Made by a program: the position numbers and the translations under genes
Shown: positions 14,595 to 23,457 of the stretch, piece by piece
How the letters are laid out: every line of letters starts with the position of its first letter
How positions within the stretch are numbered: the stretch's first letter is position 1
The notes under the pieces: generated by a model
What the model was told of the DNA's origin: nothing
Database searches by the model: none
The model's input: the letters and a program-made list of their open reading frames with translations, nothing else
Assembly: GCA_036559125.1 (NCBI GenBank)
Contig: DATBTT010000046.1
Span: forward strand, 1 to 26,664
Reading direction: 5' to 3'
From: JALYTZ01 sp036559125
Lineage (GTDB): Bacteria > Vulcanimicrobiota > Vulcanimicrobiia > Vulcanimicrobiales > Vulcanimicrobiaceae
Length of the DNA: 26,664 nucleotides

Positions 14595-15028
14595 TCGATC
14601 GCCGTGATGCCGCGGACGATCGCACCGGGGCGGATCCCGTCGGCGGCGGCTTCGCCGGCAGGCAATTCGATCACGTATTTCGCGGTACCGTCGCGCCGCG
14701 GGATTTTCGATTCGGCAGTCGCCGGCGTCGTCGACGGAACGCGCGCGGCGACCGAACGCACGACGCCGTCGGCCCCGACGAATACCATGTCGAGCGGCAC
14801 GAGAGTGTCTTTCATCCAAAACTCGACTTGGCGGTCCGCATCGAAAACGAACAGCATGCCGGTGTGCGGCGCGAGCACCGTGCGGTCCATCAACCCGCGC
14901 TCGCGCGCCGGTTCGGTGTCGGCAATTTCGACGCGAAGCGTCGCGCGCGGCACGCAGAGCGTCGCGATCGCCGGCGCGGGCGAAGCGGCGCTTTGCAGCG
15001 CGAGCATCAACAGCAAAGAATCAAACAT
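14591..15028 (-). CDS. DUF192 family exported protein
   Basis: The ATG at 15028 overlaps the end of polA by 8 bases; the product is 145 aa. A signal peptide covers about residues 1-22 (MFDSLLLMLALQSAASPAPA). The rest is one DUF192 domain (PF02643) with its hallmarks in order: ERGLMDRT (43-50), GMLFVFD (57-63), FWMKDTLVPLD (70-80) and a C-terminal ELPAGEA with a G-x-R-x-G turn. DUF192 proteins are small secreted or periplasmic proteins of unknown function. A longer start at 15073 is rejected because it leaves basic residues before the signal peptide. The stop overlaps the membrane protein start. Confidence 0.88.
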   Translation of the reverse strand: MFDSLLLMLALQSAASPAPAIATLCVPRATLRVEIADTEPARERGLMDRTVLAPHTGMLFVFDADRQVEFWMKDTLVPLDMVFVGADGVVRSVAARVPSTTPATAESKIPRRDGTAKYVIELPAGEAAADGIRPGAIVRGITAIE

Positions 15029-17678
15029 CGTCCAACATTTCTTCGGGGGCCTCGTCTTCGTACGTTGCGACATCGTACCAGTTGCCTGCAGTCTTGACCG
15101 TCACGTCCAGCGGAACGCTCAGGGCTATCGCGCCTTCCATCTCGCTGCGTACCAACTGCGCCACTTCTCGCAGATGCGCGCGCTCGACCTCGAAAATCAG
15201 CTCGTCGTGGATTTGCAAGAGCATGCGGGCGTACGGCGCTTCCCGCAGCCGCGCATCGATGCGCACCATAGCGAGCTTCATGAGGTCGGCGGCGCTACCT
15301 TGTAACGGTGCATTCGTCGCTTCGCGTTCCGCAGCCGACCGCAACATGTAATTCGAGGACGTCAACGCCGGCATGTACCGGCGACGGCCTAAGAGCGTGG
15401 TCACGTACCCGTCGCGGCGACCGCCCTCGATCACGCTATCGATATAGGCGCGAACGCTCGGGAAGCGCGCGAAATAGGCGTTCGTAATTTCGCGTGCTTC
15501 GTTGCGGCCGATCTCCAACCGTTGCGCCAGACCAAAGTCCGACATGCCGTAGAGAAGACCGAAATTGACGGACTTTGCCATGCGGCGTTGATTCGGATCG
15601 ACCTGCGCATCGGGACCCAGCATGAATATCTGGCGTGCCGTGAAGTCGTGGATGTCTTGCCCTTCGTGGAACGCCCGCCGCATCGCCTCGTCGCCGGAGA
15701 GATGCGCCATCAATCGCAGTTCGATCTGACTGTAGTCCGCCGCCAGCAATGCGTACGAGTCGCCCGGTGCGACGAACGCGCGGCGTATGCGCCGCCCGAG
15801 GTCGCCGCGCACCGGAATGTTCTGCAGATTCGGATTCGTCGAACTCAAGCGCCCCGTCGCCGTCGACGTTTGATTGAAGATCGTGCGCAAGCGGCCATCA
15901 GTTTTATCCGTCAGTTGCGGAATGACGTCGATGTACGTATTCTTGAGTTTTGTTACTTCGCGGTACTCCAGAACTTTCGCACAGATCGGATACGCGCGCG
16001 CCAGTCCTTGAAGCACTTCAACGCCGGTCGCCCAGCCGGTCTTGTTTTTCTTACCGCCCGGAATCTGTAGTTTGCCGAACAGTATGGCACCCAACTGCTG
16101 CGGGGAACCGATGTTGAAATCTTCACCGGCCAATTCGTAAATCTCGCGCTGCAAGCGCGCGATCGAACCGTTGACTTCGGTCGCCAGCACTTCCAACTCC
16201 GCCGGATCGATCGTGATGCCCGCCCATTCCATTTTTGCGAGCACGGTCGCGAGCGGGACTTCGATCTCTTCGTACAGCGCGAGCTGATCGCGCGCGGCCA
16301 ACTCGTCGCGAACCGGTTGCGCCAGCTGCAACGCGGCATCGGCATGCGCGGCGGCGTCGTCGCCCACGCCTGCGCCGAGAAACTCGCCGGCGGCGTCGCC
16401 GACGGCGCCGAACGCGCGCGACGGATTGAGCAGATGCGCGCCGATCATCGGATCGTCGGAAATTTTCAGCGGTTCGCACCCGCGCGCATGTAACGCCGAC
16501 AACACTGCTTTACCATCGTATGCGACGATCCGCCGCGAGCCGCGCGCGAGCGCCGCGAACGCTGCGCGTACGGGTTCGTGCGCGAGCGCGCCGGCCGAGA
16601 AGGCCAGGCCGGTCCCCGGCTGTGCGGCAATGCCGATCTCACCGCCCGCGCGAACCGCGAAACTCAGTTGTGGAGCATCGGCGAGGCGCTCGATTTCGCG
16701 CGCAAGTTCGGCATACTCGGGCGGATCGGTCGCAGCGACGTACGTCCGGTAGCGGCCCTCCAATTGCTTTTCGGTAACGAAGAGCGGCATCTCGGCGGGA
16801 ACGTCGAGTCTATTGAGCAGCGTCTTGAACTCGAGCTCGCTGTAAAGCGCGTACAGATCGTCGTTATGCGGTGGTGCATAGAGTGCGTCGTCCCAATCGA
16901 GCGTAAGCGCCAAATCGTTCTTGATTACCGAAACGTTGCGATAGATCCGCGCGTCCTCGCCGTGTTCTTCGATGAGCTTCTGTAGTTTCGACGTTCCGGC
17001 GAGCGCCGGATCGGCGAGCAACGCATCGAGCGATCCTGCGGCCTTGACGAGTTTGATCGCGGTCTTTTCACCGACGCCGGGAATCCCGGGCAAGTTGTCG
17101 GATGGGTCGCCTTTTAACCCGCGATAGTCCGGCAACTGCGCCGGATCGAGATCGAAGCGCGCGCGCACCGCGGCGGGATCGTACCGGCCCAGATCGGTGA
17201 TGCCGCGCCGCGTCGTGAGCACGGTCGTGCGATCGGTGACGATTTGCAGCAGATCGAGATCGCCCGTTATCACGACGGCGCGTTCGTCCATCGCGTTGGC
17301 TTGGCGTGCGAGCGTCGCGATCACGTCGTCGGCTTCTTCGCCTTCGATTTCCACGATCGGAATGCGATAGACTCCGAGAATCTTACGCACGAGCGCAAAT
17401 TGACCGCGAAGGTCGTCGGGCATCTGGTCGCGATGCGCTTTATATTCCTTATACATCGCCACGCGTTGCGCCGGCATACCTTTGTCGAACGCCGCGATAA
17501 CGTGCGTCGGCTTTTCGTCGGCAATGAGCTTGCCGAGCATCATCGTGAAACCGTACGCCGCGTTTATCGGCATACCGCGCGTCGTCGTCAACGGAGGCAG
17601 CGCAAAAAACGCGCGATATACGAGCCCGTAGGTGTCGAGCAGCATGAGCGTAGCGTTTTCGCGCACGGACTCCGTCAT
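15021..17678 (-). CDS. polA: DNA polymerase I
   Basis: This 885-aa enzyme has the 5'-3' nuclease domain (about 1-290, from LLLDTYGLVYRAFFALPPL, with GLKGDPSDNLPGIPGVGEKT), a middle 3'-5' exonuclease-like domain (about 300-460) and the polymerase domain (about 470-885). Catalytic Asp648 (DYSQIELRLM) and Asp825 (QIHDELIFE) are present, and the O-helix RRMAKSVNFGLLYG is intact with Phe706 at the nucleotide-selectivity site. The middle domain lacks the DxE metal motif; the region reads LSFAVRAGGEIGIA, and only VAYDGKAVL and DDPMIGAHLL remain recognisable. Proofreading is therefore probably absent, as in Thermus and Bacillus type enzymes. The start overlaps the stop of the upstream exported protein (ATGA). 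It functions in gap repair and Okazaki fragment processing. Confidence 0.95.
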   Translation of the reverse strand: MTESVRENATLMLLDTYGLVYRAFFALPPLTTTRGMPINAAYGFTMMLGKLIADEKPTHVIAAFDKGMPAQRVAMYKEYKAHRDQMPDDLRGQFALVRKILGVYRIPIVEIEGEEADDVIATLARQANAMDERAVVITGDLDLLQIVTDRTTVLTTRRGITDLGRYDPAAVRARFDLDPAQLPDYRGLKGDPSDNLPGIPGVGEKTAIKLVKAAGSLDALLADPALAGTSKLQKLIEEHGEDARIYRNVSVIKNDLALTLDWDDALYAPPHNDDLYALYSELEFKTLLNRLDVPAEMPLFVTEKQLEGRYRTYVAATDPPEYAELAREIERLADAPQLSFAVRAGGEIGIAAQPGTGLAFSAGALAHEPVRAAFAALARGSRRIVAYDGKAVLSALHARGCEPLKISDDPMIGAHLLNPSRAFGAVGDAAGEFLGAGVGDDAAAHADAALQLAQPVRDELAARDQLALYEEIEVPLATVLAKMEWAGITIDPAELEVLATEVNGSIARLQREIYELAGEDFNIGSPQQLGAILFGKLQIPGGKKNKTGWATGVEVLQGLARAYPICAKVLEYREVTKLKNTYIDVIPQLTDKTDGRLRTIFNQTSTATGRLSSTNPNLQNIPVRGDLGRRIRRAFVAPGDSYALLAADYSQIELRLMAHLSGDEAMRRAFHEGQDIHDFTARQIFMLGPDAQVDPNQRRMAKSVNFGLLYGMSDFGLAQRLEIGRNEAREITNAYFARFPSVRAYIDSVIEGGRRDGYVTTLLGRRRYMPALTSSNYMLRSAAEREATNAPLQGSAADLMKLAMVRIDARLREAPYARMLLQIHDELIFEVERAHLREVAQLVRSEMEGAIALSVPLDVTVKTAGNWYDVATYEDEAPEEMLDDV

Positions 17679-20062
17679 TGAGGGACCCCCACGATCAAAT
17701 CGGTGGACGCGGCACTAACCCGACCATCGTCGCCGATATCGAGGATGGAAAGCCTATACGTGCCGCGCGCGGAGGGAACCGGAATCGAAATGGCCCCACC
17801 TGCATGCCGATCCACGTTCCAGTACACGTCGCGCGGATCGGCGTCTGCGATAGTAAGATCGGGCGGCGGCGTCCCACGGCGCGTAAAACCGATGATCTGC
17901 GCGTGATGCCCGGTGGAGTCTACCCACGGATGCCAGGCCGGTTCGTCGGGTGCCGTATCTTGCGAAGAGGTCGCGCCGGCCGCGAGCGCGCGCGGAGCCG
18001 CATCGAAGACGGCAGCACCGCTGGGCGCGCCGGCAGTAATCCGCACGACGAGCGTACCGCTTTCCGGATGAACGGTGCCGAGCGTTGCGGTCGCGAGCGC
18101 GCCGGGTTCGTACGTTTGTTTGTCGAGGTGCAGAACCGGAAGCGCGGGCCGGCCCGGACCATCGACGCGCACCGGCGTGCTGCTCCAGTGCAGCGCGCCG
18201 TCGCGCACGAATGCCGCACCGATCGCCAGCGCGCCCGGGGCATCGCCGGCTTTAAACGATGACGTCGCCTCACCGCCGCGCACCGCGACCACGACCGGAT
18301 CGGTATTCAGCGCGCTCTCGTACGTCATCAACGCATCGCCTTGCGCGCCCGCAAGCGATGCCTTCGCGCGTACGCTTTCGCCCGGCGCATACCGCGATTT
18401 ATCCAGTGCAATCGAAACGTCGCCGGTGCTGGCTGCCTGCTCGCCTTGGAGCGCCTGTGGGACGACCTGCACTTGTTGCGCGTCCATTGCAATGCCGTCG
18501 CCGGCGGCAGTTTTGGCGATGACGAGGTTCGATCCGGTTTGGGGCGTCGTAAAGGCTCCGCGCGCGTGGCCGTTTCCGTCGAGCGTAACGATTTGTTGCT
18601 GGACCGACTGGCCGTGAACCAGATTGACCTCGAGGCGGATGCCGCCGGCCGGTTTTCCGGACTGTGCGTCTTCGGCATCCACATCGAAGCCAACCGGGCT
18701 TCCAAGGCTCTGCTCGTCGGCGTCGAGGTGAAGTCGCAAAGCTATGCGCGCAGTCGGCACGACGACGCGCGTGTCGGCGGTGGCCCCGCCGGACTCCGCG
18801 CGTACGCCGTAGGTCGAGGCCAGTCCGTCAGTCGGGTGAGGGATCGACACCGACGCCTTGCCCGCTGCATCGGTGCGAACGCCGGCATCCGTCCATTGCG
18901 TGATTCCCCACGGCGCGGTTTCGGGTTGAGCCCCGAAGGCGACGTGCGGCGAGCGGACTACCGATACGTGCACCGGCACATTTGGGGCCGGCGCACCGTC
19001 GCGCCGCGCGCTGACGATCAGCGGAACGTCCGCGTCCGCAGGACACGCACCCGTGCAGGCCGCCGCGATCGAAAGTGAAAGCCCGGCCGCGTCGGCATCC
19101 ACCCGCACCGCGGTTCCGGCCGTCCCCCGCCCGGCGATCGCCACCAATGCGTAATCCCCGGCACCCGCATTTTTCGGTATCGCAAGCTCGGTGTGAAAAG
19201 CCCCGGCGGCGTCGAGCCGGACTGTGCGCTGGACCACCGGCGCGCCGCGCAACCGCAGGCTGAGCTGCACGTCGCCGCGCGCCGCGCGCAATCGCGCGCC
19301 CGATCGTGTGCGCGCAAAACCCACCACGTTCAGCACGTCGCCGGCGCGAACCACCGCCGAATCGGCGTTTACGCCGACGATCGTCGCGGGCAAGGGCGCC
19401 TGCGGCAAGAACGATACGAACGCCTCGCTCTCGCCCCACTGCGCGAGCGCAAAGATCGGGCGCGGCGTTTCCCGCCAAACGATCAACCCGTGCCGGTCGG
19501 TCGACCGGTTTTTGAAGCGCCCGTTGACGACGAACGAAACGCGCATCCCCCGAAGCGCCTTTCCGCTACCCAGATCGGCCCCGTAGAGAAGAATGCCGTT
19601 CGGCGTTTCCTTCGTCAGAAGGCCGATGCGCGTACGGTCGATCCAAACCTGTTCGCCGACGTTTCCGCGGCGAGCCTCGACGACGAAAAAGCCCTCGCGG
19701 CTGCCTAGAGGCACCGTAACCTGGCTGGATTGAAACTGGTAACCGCCCGGCGGCGTAAAACGCCATCTGACGACCGGCTTTCGCCGTCGCGTGTCGATCG
19801 CGCGCGGCCGGGTGTCCGCACCCGCGACCAAGACGCTCGCGGGGTCGACTGCATACACCGCAAAATCCACCGGCGCGCTTGAATAGGTGTCCAGGCGAAC
19901 CGCCGTCGGCTTCCATGGAACGTTTGAGTCGCGCGCGAAGAGGGCAAAGTACGCGTCCAGCTTATGAAGATCGACGATGGGGCGGGCGGCACGCGCCGGC
20001 GCAAACCCGCAGAACAATGCGACCAGGAGCCCAAGGGCAGAGATACGGAACCAGCGGGGCAT
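17675..20062 (-). CDS. Alpha-2-macroglobulin-like (MG-domain) exported protein
   Basis: The ATG at 20062 gives 795 aa with a signal peptide MPRWFRISALGLLVALFCGF, then cleavage near APARAAR. The rest is a chain of beta-sandwich (macroglobulin/Ig-like) domains: AVVRAGDVLNVVGFARTRSG near residue 250 is like the MG2 motif (YxPGDTVxxKGxxR), followed by a DAAGAFHTELAIPKNAGAGD turn, then similar turns near ALDKSRYAPGESVRAKASL and HLDKQTYEPGALATATLG. There is no thioester motif (GCGEQ) and no YfaS-like C-terminal domain, so it is not a trapping alpha-2-macroglobulin. Upstream start ATG 20089 would add 9 residues. The stop overlaps the polA start. Known A2M-like proteins protect the envelope against proteases; this one is shorter, and that role is inference. 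Confidence 0.72.
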   Translation of the reverse strand: MPRWFRISALGLLVALFCGFAPARAARPIVDLHKLDAYFALFARDSNVPWKPTAVRLDTYSSAPVDFAVYAVDPASVLVAGADTRPRAIDTRRRKPVVRWRFTPPGGYQFQSSQVTVPLGSREGFFVVEARRGNVGEQVWIDRTRIGLLTKETPNGILLYGADLGSGKALRGMRVSFVVNGRFKNRSTDRHGLIVWRETPRPIFALAQWGESEAFVSFLPQAPLPATIVGVNADSAVVRAGDVLNVVGFARTRSGARLRAARGDVQLSLRLRGAPVVQRTVRLDAAGAFHTELAIPKNAGAGDYALVAIAGRGTAGTAVRVDADAAGLSLSIAAACTGACPADADVPLIVSARRDGAPAPNVPVHVSVVRSPHVAFGAQPETAPWGITQWTDAGVRTDAAGKASVSIPHPTDGLASTYGVRAESGGATADTRVVVPTARIALRLHLDADEQSLGSPVGFDVDAEDAQSGKPAGGIRLEVNLVHGQSVQQQIVTLDGNGHARGAFTTPQTGSNLVIAKTAAGDGIAMDAQQVQVVPQALQGEQAASTGDVSIALDKSRYAPGESVRAKASLAGAQGDALMTYESALNTDPVVVAVRGGEATSSFKAGDAPGALAIGAAFVRDGALHWSSTPVRVDGPGRPALPVLHLDKQTYEPGALATATLGTVHPESGTLVVRITAGAPSGAAVFDAAPRALAAGATSSQDTAPDEPAWHPWVDSTGHHAQIIGFTRRGTPPPDLTIADADPRDVYWNVDRHAGGAISIPVPSARGTYRLSILDIGDDGRVSAASTDLIVGVPQ

Positions 20063-20113
20063 GGAGAGCCCGTCATTCGACAAGCGCATGACAACACGCC
20101 TGGGTGGAACGAG

Positions 20114-20275
20114 TTGCGCGAGCTGGGGAACTCATCTGCGACCTATTGCCGTTACTGCGGCAGTGAAGAAGACGAGCATTGGCACCGCAAGGCACAAGAG
20201 CAGCCGGCACACTATCAAGTGGTCGTCGCCTGCGCCTCGTGCGGTCATGCTTTCGCCGCTCTTTCGCGGAACTGA
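20114..20275 (+). CDS. Small zinc-ribbon protein
   Basis: Reading from TTG at 20114 (GGGTGG lies just upstream) gives 53 aa. It has two knuckles, CRYCG and CASCG, 32 residues apart, with His in between (HWH and HYQVV), typical of a zinc ribbon. The end is HAFAALSRN. No family is recognised; such small zinc ribbons often bind DNA or RNA or modify proteins. The start is uncertain: longer frames would overlap the divergent exported-protein gene. It ends 6 bases before the next gene, so the two are probably co-transcribed. Confidence 0.6.
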   Translation: MRELGNSSATYCRYCGSEEDEHWHRKAQEQPAHYQVVVACASCGHAFAALSRN

Positions 20276-20281
20276 AAACTA

Positions 20282-20839
20282 ATGATGCAGAACGTCATGC
20301 GAGCCATCGCGCTCGCCGTTATGTTCGCGCTGCTGCCGGCCGTGGCGGCGGCGGCCGCGAAGACCGCCGCACCCCAAGCGCTTCCGACTCCGCGTCTGCC
20401 CAATACGAAGCTGCACACGGATTTCAACGTCGAGGTCAACAAGCACGGCCAAGTCGTGCGCGTAAAGTCAGGCAAGTCATGCCCGAATTACACGTTCAAC
20501 GCCCAGACGTACGGCAACGTGCTGCAAATGTGGATCCGGCGCCCCGACGGCACCGCGCTTGTCGGCATGTACCACGTCAGCTACGACTACGACCCAAAAA
20601 CGCACGTGGTCGGCCGGCACGTTTCGCTGGTCAAGGCCGGCGGCAATTGGGGCAACTCGCAAGGTGCGGCCAACAATATGGTCGACATCGCCAAGCGCGA
20701 CAATTTGAAAGCTGCCAAGGCGCAAGCCGCGGCAGACGCAAAATCGAAGAAGGCTCGCGAATCGGCTAGGAATCTTCCCGACATCAAGGCGATCATCAAA
20801 AAGGACGTCGCCAAGCCGAAAGCCACACCCAAACCATAG
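20282..20839 (+). CDS. Exported protein of unknown function
   Basis: This 185-aa product begins with a Sec signal peptide (hydrophobic core about residues 7-25, cleavage after a run of Ala). The mature part has a beta-rich domain (about 45-130) with FNVEVNKHGQVVRVKSGKSC, YTFNAQTYGNVLQMWIRRPDG and VGMYHVSYDYDPKTHVVGRHV, and a highly charged Ala/Lys helix (about 131-185). The single mature Cys (in KSCPNY) may be a redox or disulphide site. No domain is recognised. It lies between two small Cys-rich genes on the same strand. Confidence 0.72.
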   Translation: MMQNVMRAIALAVMFALLPAVAAAAAKTAAPQALPTPRLPNTKLHTDFNVEVNKHGQVVRVKSGKSCPNYTFNAQTYGNVLQMWIRRPDGTALVGMYHVSYDYDPKTHVVGRHVSLVKAGGNWGNSQGAANNMVDIAKRDNLKAAKAQAAADAKSKKARESARNLPDIKAIIKKDVAKPKATPKP

Positions 20840-20841
20840 CG

Positions 20842-21072
20842 ATGGCGCGGCGACGTCGGACCCGCCCGCCTCTTCCGCCGCTGATTTTTCCGTCCGACGT
20901 CGCTGCGGATCGCGAGCGCAGTTGTTCGTCCAAGGACCGGTACCCGACGCAGGCTCACGCGCGCAGCGTGGCGCTCATGAACGGCATGGGCGGCGCGCTC
21001 CTTACGTACGAGTGCAGGTACTGCGGCGAATGGCATTTAACGCGCCGCCGAGACGAAGATGCGTTACCTTAG
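20842..21072 (+). CDS. Small Cys-rich, zinc-finger-like protein
   Basis: This 76-aa basic protein opens with Arg-rich residues and holds a Cys (residue 28, RSCSSKD), an ALMNGMGGALLTYECRYCG segment with C-x2-C and the end GEWHLTRRRDED. The C..K.RY.t...A......Y.C.YCg.WHltr pattern is a common feature of small bacterial and phage proteins that bind zinc through Cys, Cys, Cys and His. A function is not known. It starts 2 bases after the previous stop and its end overlaps the FAH-family gene by 14 bases, so it is part of the operon. Confidence 0.65.
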   Translation: MARRRRTRPPLPPLIFPSDVAADRERSCSSKDRYPTQAHARSVALMNGMGGALLTYECRYCGEWHLTRRRDEDALP

Positions 21073-21901
21073 CTTTTATTACGACCAGCGCGTTCGGCCG
21101 GGATTTATCGACGACGGCCGCATCGTGGCCATCGCGTGCGACTCGTTACTCGACTACATGGCGTTACCCGCGGGCGATCGCGCGCGCAGACATACGCGCG
21201 AAACGTTCGATTTGACCGAGGTGCGTCTGGCAGCGCCGGTGCGGCCCCGCAAGAACGTGTTTTGCGTAGGTCGCAACTACCTCGAACACGCAAAGGAAGG
21301 CGCGCGCGCGCTCGGACGCGATTTGAATCTGCCCGACGTGCCGACATTCTTCACGAAATCACCGACCGCCATCGCCGATCCGGACGCGACGCTCGAGTTC
21401 GATTCGCGCGTCTCTCCGAACTTTGATTGGGAGGCCGAGCTTGCCGTGGTCATCGGTGCCAAGCTCAAAGACGCGACCGAACAGAACGCGCTGGAAGCCG
21501 TTTTTGGTTACACCGCTTTGAACGACATATCGGCGCGCGATCTGCAACGCCAACACGGACAGTGGTTTAAGGGCAAGAGCATCGACGCGAGTTGTCCGAT
21601 CGGGCCGTGGATCGTTACGCCCGACGGCATCGGCGATCCGCAGCGCTTGCGCATCGAATTGAAACTCAACGGCGTCGTAAAGCAGCAAAGCAATACGGAG
21701 CAGATGATCTTCAAACTTCCGCGGATCATCGCAGAGCTCAGTCGCGGTATGACGCTGGAACCCGGGGACGTCATCGCAACGGGGACGCCCGAAGGGGTCG
21801 GCTTCGCGCGCACGCCGCCCGAGTTTTTCGCGAGCGGCGATATCGTCGAAATCGAAATCGAAAACATCGGCGTGCTGCGCAACGCGATCAGCATACGCTA
21901 G
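21059..21901 (+). CDS. Fumarylacetoacetate hydrolase (FAH) family protein
   Basis: This 280-aa enzyme has an N-terminal lid (about 1-62) and the FAH domain (about 63-278). NVFCVGRNYLEHAKE at 66-80 is a signature motif, EAELAVVIG carries the metal ligands Glu125 and Glu127, and NDISARD carries Asp156. KGKSIDASCPIGPW (about 171-184) and TGTPEGVG (241-248) are also typical. The family hydrolyses or decarboxylates 2-oxo or acylpyruvate substrates: fumarylpyruvate hydrolase, 2-hydroxyhepta-2,4-diene-1,7-dioate isomerase and oxaloacetate decarboxylase-like activities are all known. Substrate cannot be assigned. The downstream DUF4267 gene starts one base before its end. Confidence 0.9.
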   Translation: MRYLSFYYDQRVRPGFIDDGRIVAIACDSLLDYMALPAGDRARRHTRETFDLTEVRLAAPVRPRKNVFCVGRNYLEHAKEGARALGRDLNLPDVPTFFTKSPTAIADPDATLEFDSRVSPNFDWEAELAVVIGAKLKDATEQNALEAVFGYTALNDISARDLQRQHGQWFKGKSIDASCPIGPWIVTPDGIGDPQRLRIELKLNGVVKQQSNTEQMIFKLPRIIAELSRGMTLEPGDVIATGTPEGVGFARTPPEFFASGDIVEIEIENIGVLRNAISIR

Positions 21902-22278
21902 TGTCGCTTCCGATTCTGCTCGCATTTGTCGCGGGGATCGCCTTGGTCGCCGTGGGAGCCGGCGCATTGCTAAAGCCCGGCGGTCTCTCGCAAAGCTACG
22001 GGTTGCCGGTCGACCCCGGAAACGGCCTGCAGTTCGTTCGCGCGTGCGGCGCGCGAGATATCGTGCTGGGGCTAATTCTCATTGCCAATGCGTACTTGCG
22101 CGACGTGCCGCATTTGATCGTCGTCGTGGGCGCCGGGCTCGTGCTTTCGCTGGCCGATTTTGCCATCGCGTTTGCCGGCGGCGGCGGCCGGCTGCATCGA
22201 CAGCATGTCACGCACGTCGGCGGCGCCGTCGCGTTCGCGGTCATTCTCGTGTTGTTGCTCGCCTCGCTGCATTCCTAA
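21901..22278 (+). CDS. DUF4267-like small membrane protein
   Basis: This 125-aa product starts at GTG 21901, the last base of the FAH stop codon. Four hydrophobic segments lie at about residues 5-23, 50-66, 72-90 and 100-122. The GVGA-like opening with GALLKPGGLSQSYGLPVD, and RACGARDIVLGLILIANA (about 47-64), match the DUF4267 layout. The function of this family is not known. Overlap with the FAH gene implies coupled translation. Longer frames upstream that lie inside the FAH gene are rejected. Confidence 0.78.
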   Translation: MSLPILLAFVAGIALVAVGAGALLKPGGLSQSYGLPVDPGNGLQFVRACGARDIVLGLILIANAYLRDVPHLIVVVGAGLVLSLADFAIAFAGGGGRLHRQHVTHVGGAVAFAVILVLLLASLHS

Positions 22279-22317
22279 AGCGGAGGGTTCCCCAACGTAG
22301 CGCGGAACGCTCGACGC

Positions 22318-23457
22318 ATGAACGTCGCCGTTCCACGCGAAGCCGGGCCAAACGAAACGCGCGTCGCGCTCGTTCCGGAGACCGTCGCAAAGCTGGTGAA
22401 ATCGGGGGTCGCCGTCGCGCTGGAGCGCGGCGCGGGAACGCAAGCGGCGTTCCCCGACGAAGGCTATGAAAAGGCCGGAGCGTCGATCGTCGACGACCCG
22501 GCCGTTCTCTTTTCAAACGCCGATCTCGTAATCACGGTGGGTCGTCCCTCCGATGCGGGGCTGCGCTCGATGCGCAAAGGGAGCGTCGCGCTCGGGCTGT
22601 TAGCGCCCTTGGGCGATGCGCCGTACGTCGGGACGCTGGCAAGTGCGAGCATCACCGCGCTCTCGATGGACGCGATCCCGCGCATAACGCGCGCGCAATC
22701 GATGGACGCGCTCAGTTCGCAAAGCAATATCGCCGGATACAAAGCCGTGCTGATCGCCGCATCGACGCTTCCGAAGTTCTTTCCCATGCTCACCACCGCC
22801 GCGGGAACGATTCCGCCGGCCAAGGTGCTCGTGTTGGGCGCGGGCGTGGCCGGTTTGCAGGCAATCGCGACCGCGCGCCGCTTGGGCGCCGTCGTGAGCG
22901 CCTACGACGTGCGCGCGGCGGTAAAAGAGCAAGTGCACAGCTTGGGCGCGACGTTTCTGGAAGTCGACGTCGGCGCCGACGCCGAAACCGCCGGCGGCTA
23001 CGCTAAAGAGCTGACGCCCGAGCAAATTGAAAAACAACGTCGCTTTATGGTCGATGCGATCGGCGCGAGCGATGTCGTCATCACCACGGCGCTCGTGCCC
23101 GGCAAGCGCGCGCCGCTGCTGATTAGCGAAGACGCGGTGGCGGCAATGAAACCCGGCTCCACAATCGTCGATCTCGCCGCCGAAGCGGGCGGCAACTGCG
23201 CGTTGACGCACCCGGGCAGCACGTACGTTACTCCGGGCGGCGTCACCATCGTCGGCCAGACCAATCTCGCCGCGACCATGCCGTATCACGCGAGCCAACT
23301 CTATTCGCGCAACGTCTTCGCCCTGCTCGGCGTGCTGATCAAGGACGGAGCGCTCGCCCTGGACATGAACGACGAAATCGTGCGCGGCACGACCATCGTG
23401 CACGACGGCGTCGTCGTTCACCAACCCACGCTCGATGCAACGGGAGCTGTTTCGTGA
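22318..23457 (+). CDS. pntAA: NAD(P) transhydrogenase subunit alpha, part 1
   Basis: This 379-aa cytosolic protein is domain I of the proton-translocating transhydrogenase and binds NAD(H). The N-terminal motif is VAVPREAGPNETRVALVPE; RAQSMDALSSQ at 125-135 is a family motif, and LGAGVAGLQA at 173-182 is the Rossmann dinucleotide loop, with Asp197 ending the second strand (AYDVR). The length and the C-terminus (ending ATGAVS) match the split alpha subunit type, as in Rhodospirillum rubrum PntAA. The ATG at 22318 is the natural start. It overlaps the next gene by 4 bases. Confidence 0.94.
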   Translation: MNVAVPREAGPNETRVALVPETVAKLVKSGVAVALERGAGTQAAFPDEGYEKAGASIVDDPAVLFSNADLVITVGRPSDAGLRSMRKGSVALGLLAPLGDAPYVGTLASASITALSMDAIPRITRAQSMDALSSQSNIAGYKAVLIAASTLPKFFPMLTTAAGTIPPAKVLVLGAGVAGLQAIATARRLGAVVSAYDVRAAVKEQVHSLGATFLEVDVGADAETAGGYAKELTPEQIEKQRRFMVDAIGASDVVITTALVPGKRAPLLISEDAVAAMKPGSTIVDLAAEAGGNCALTHPGSTYVTPGGVTIVGQTNLAATMPYHASQLYSRNVFALLGVLIKDGALALDMNDEIVRGTTIVHDGVVVHQPTLDATGAVS

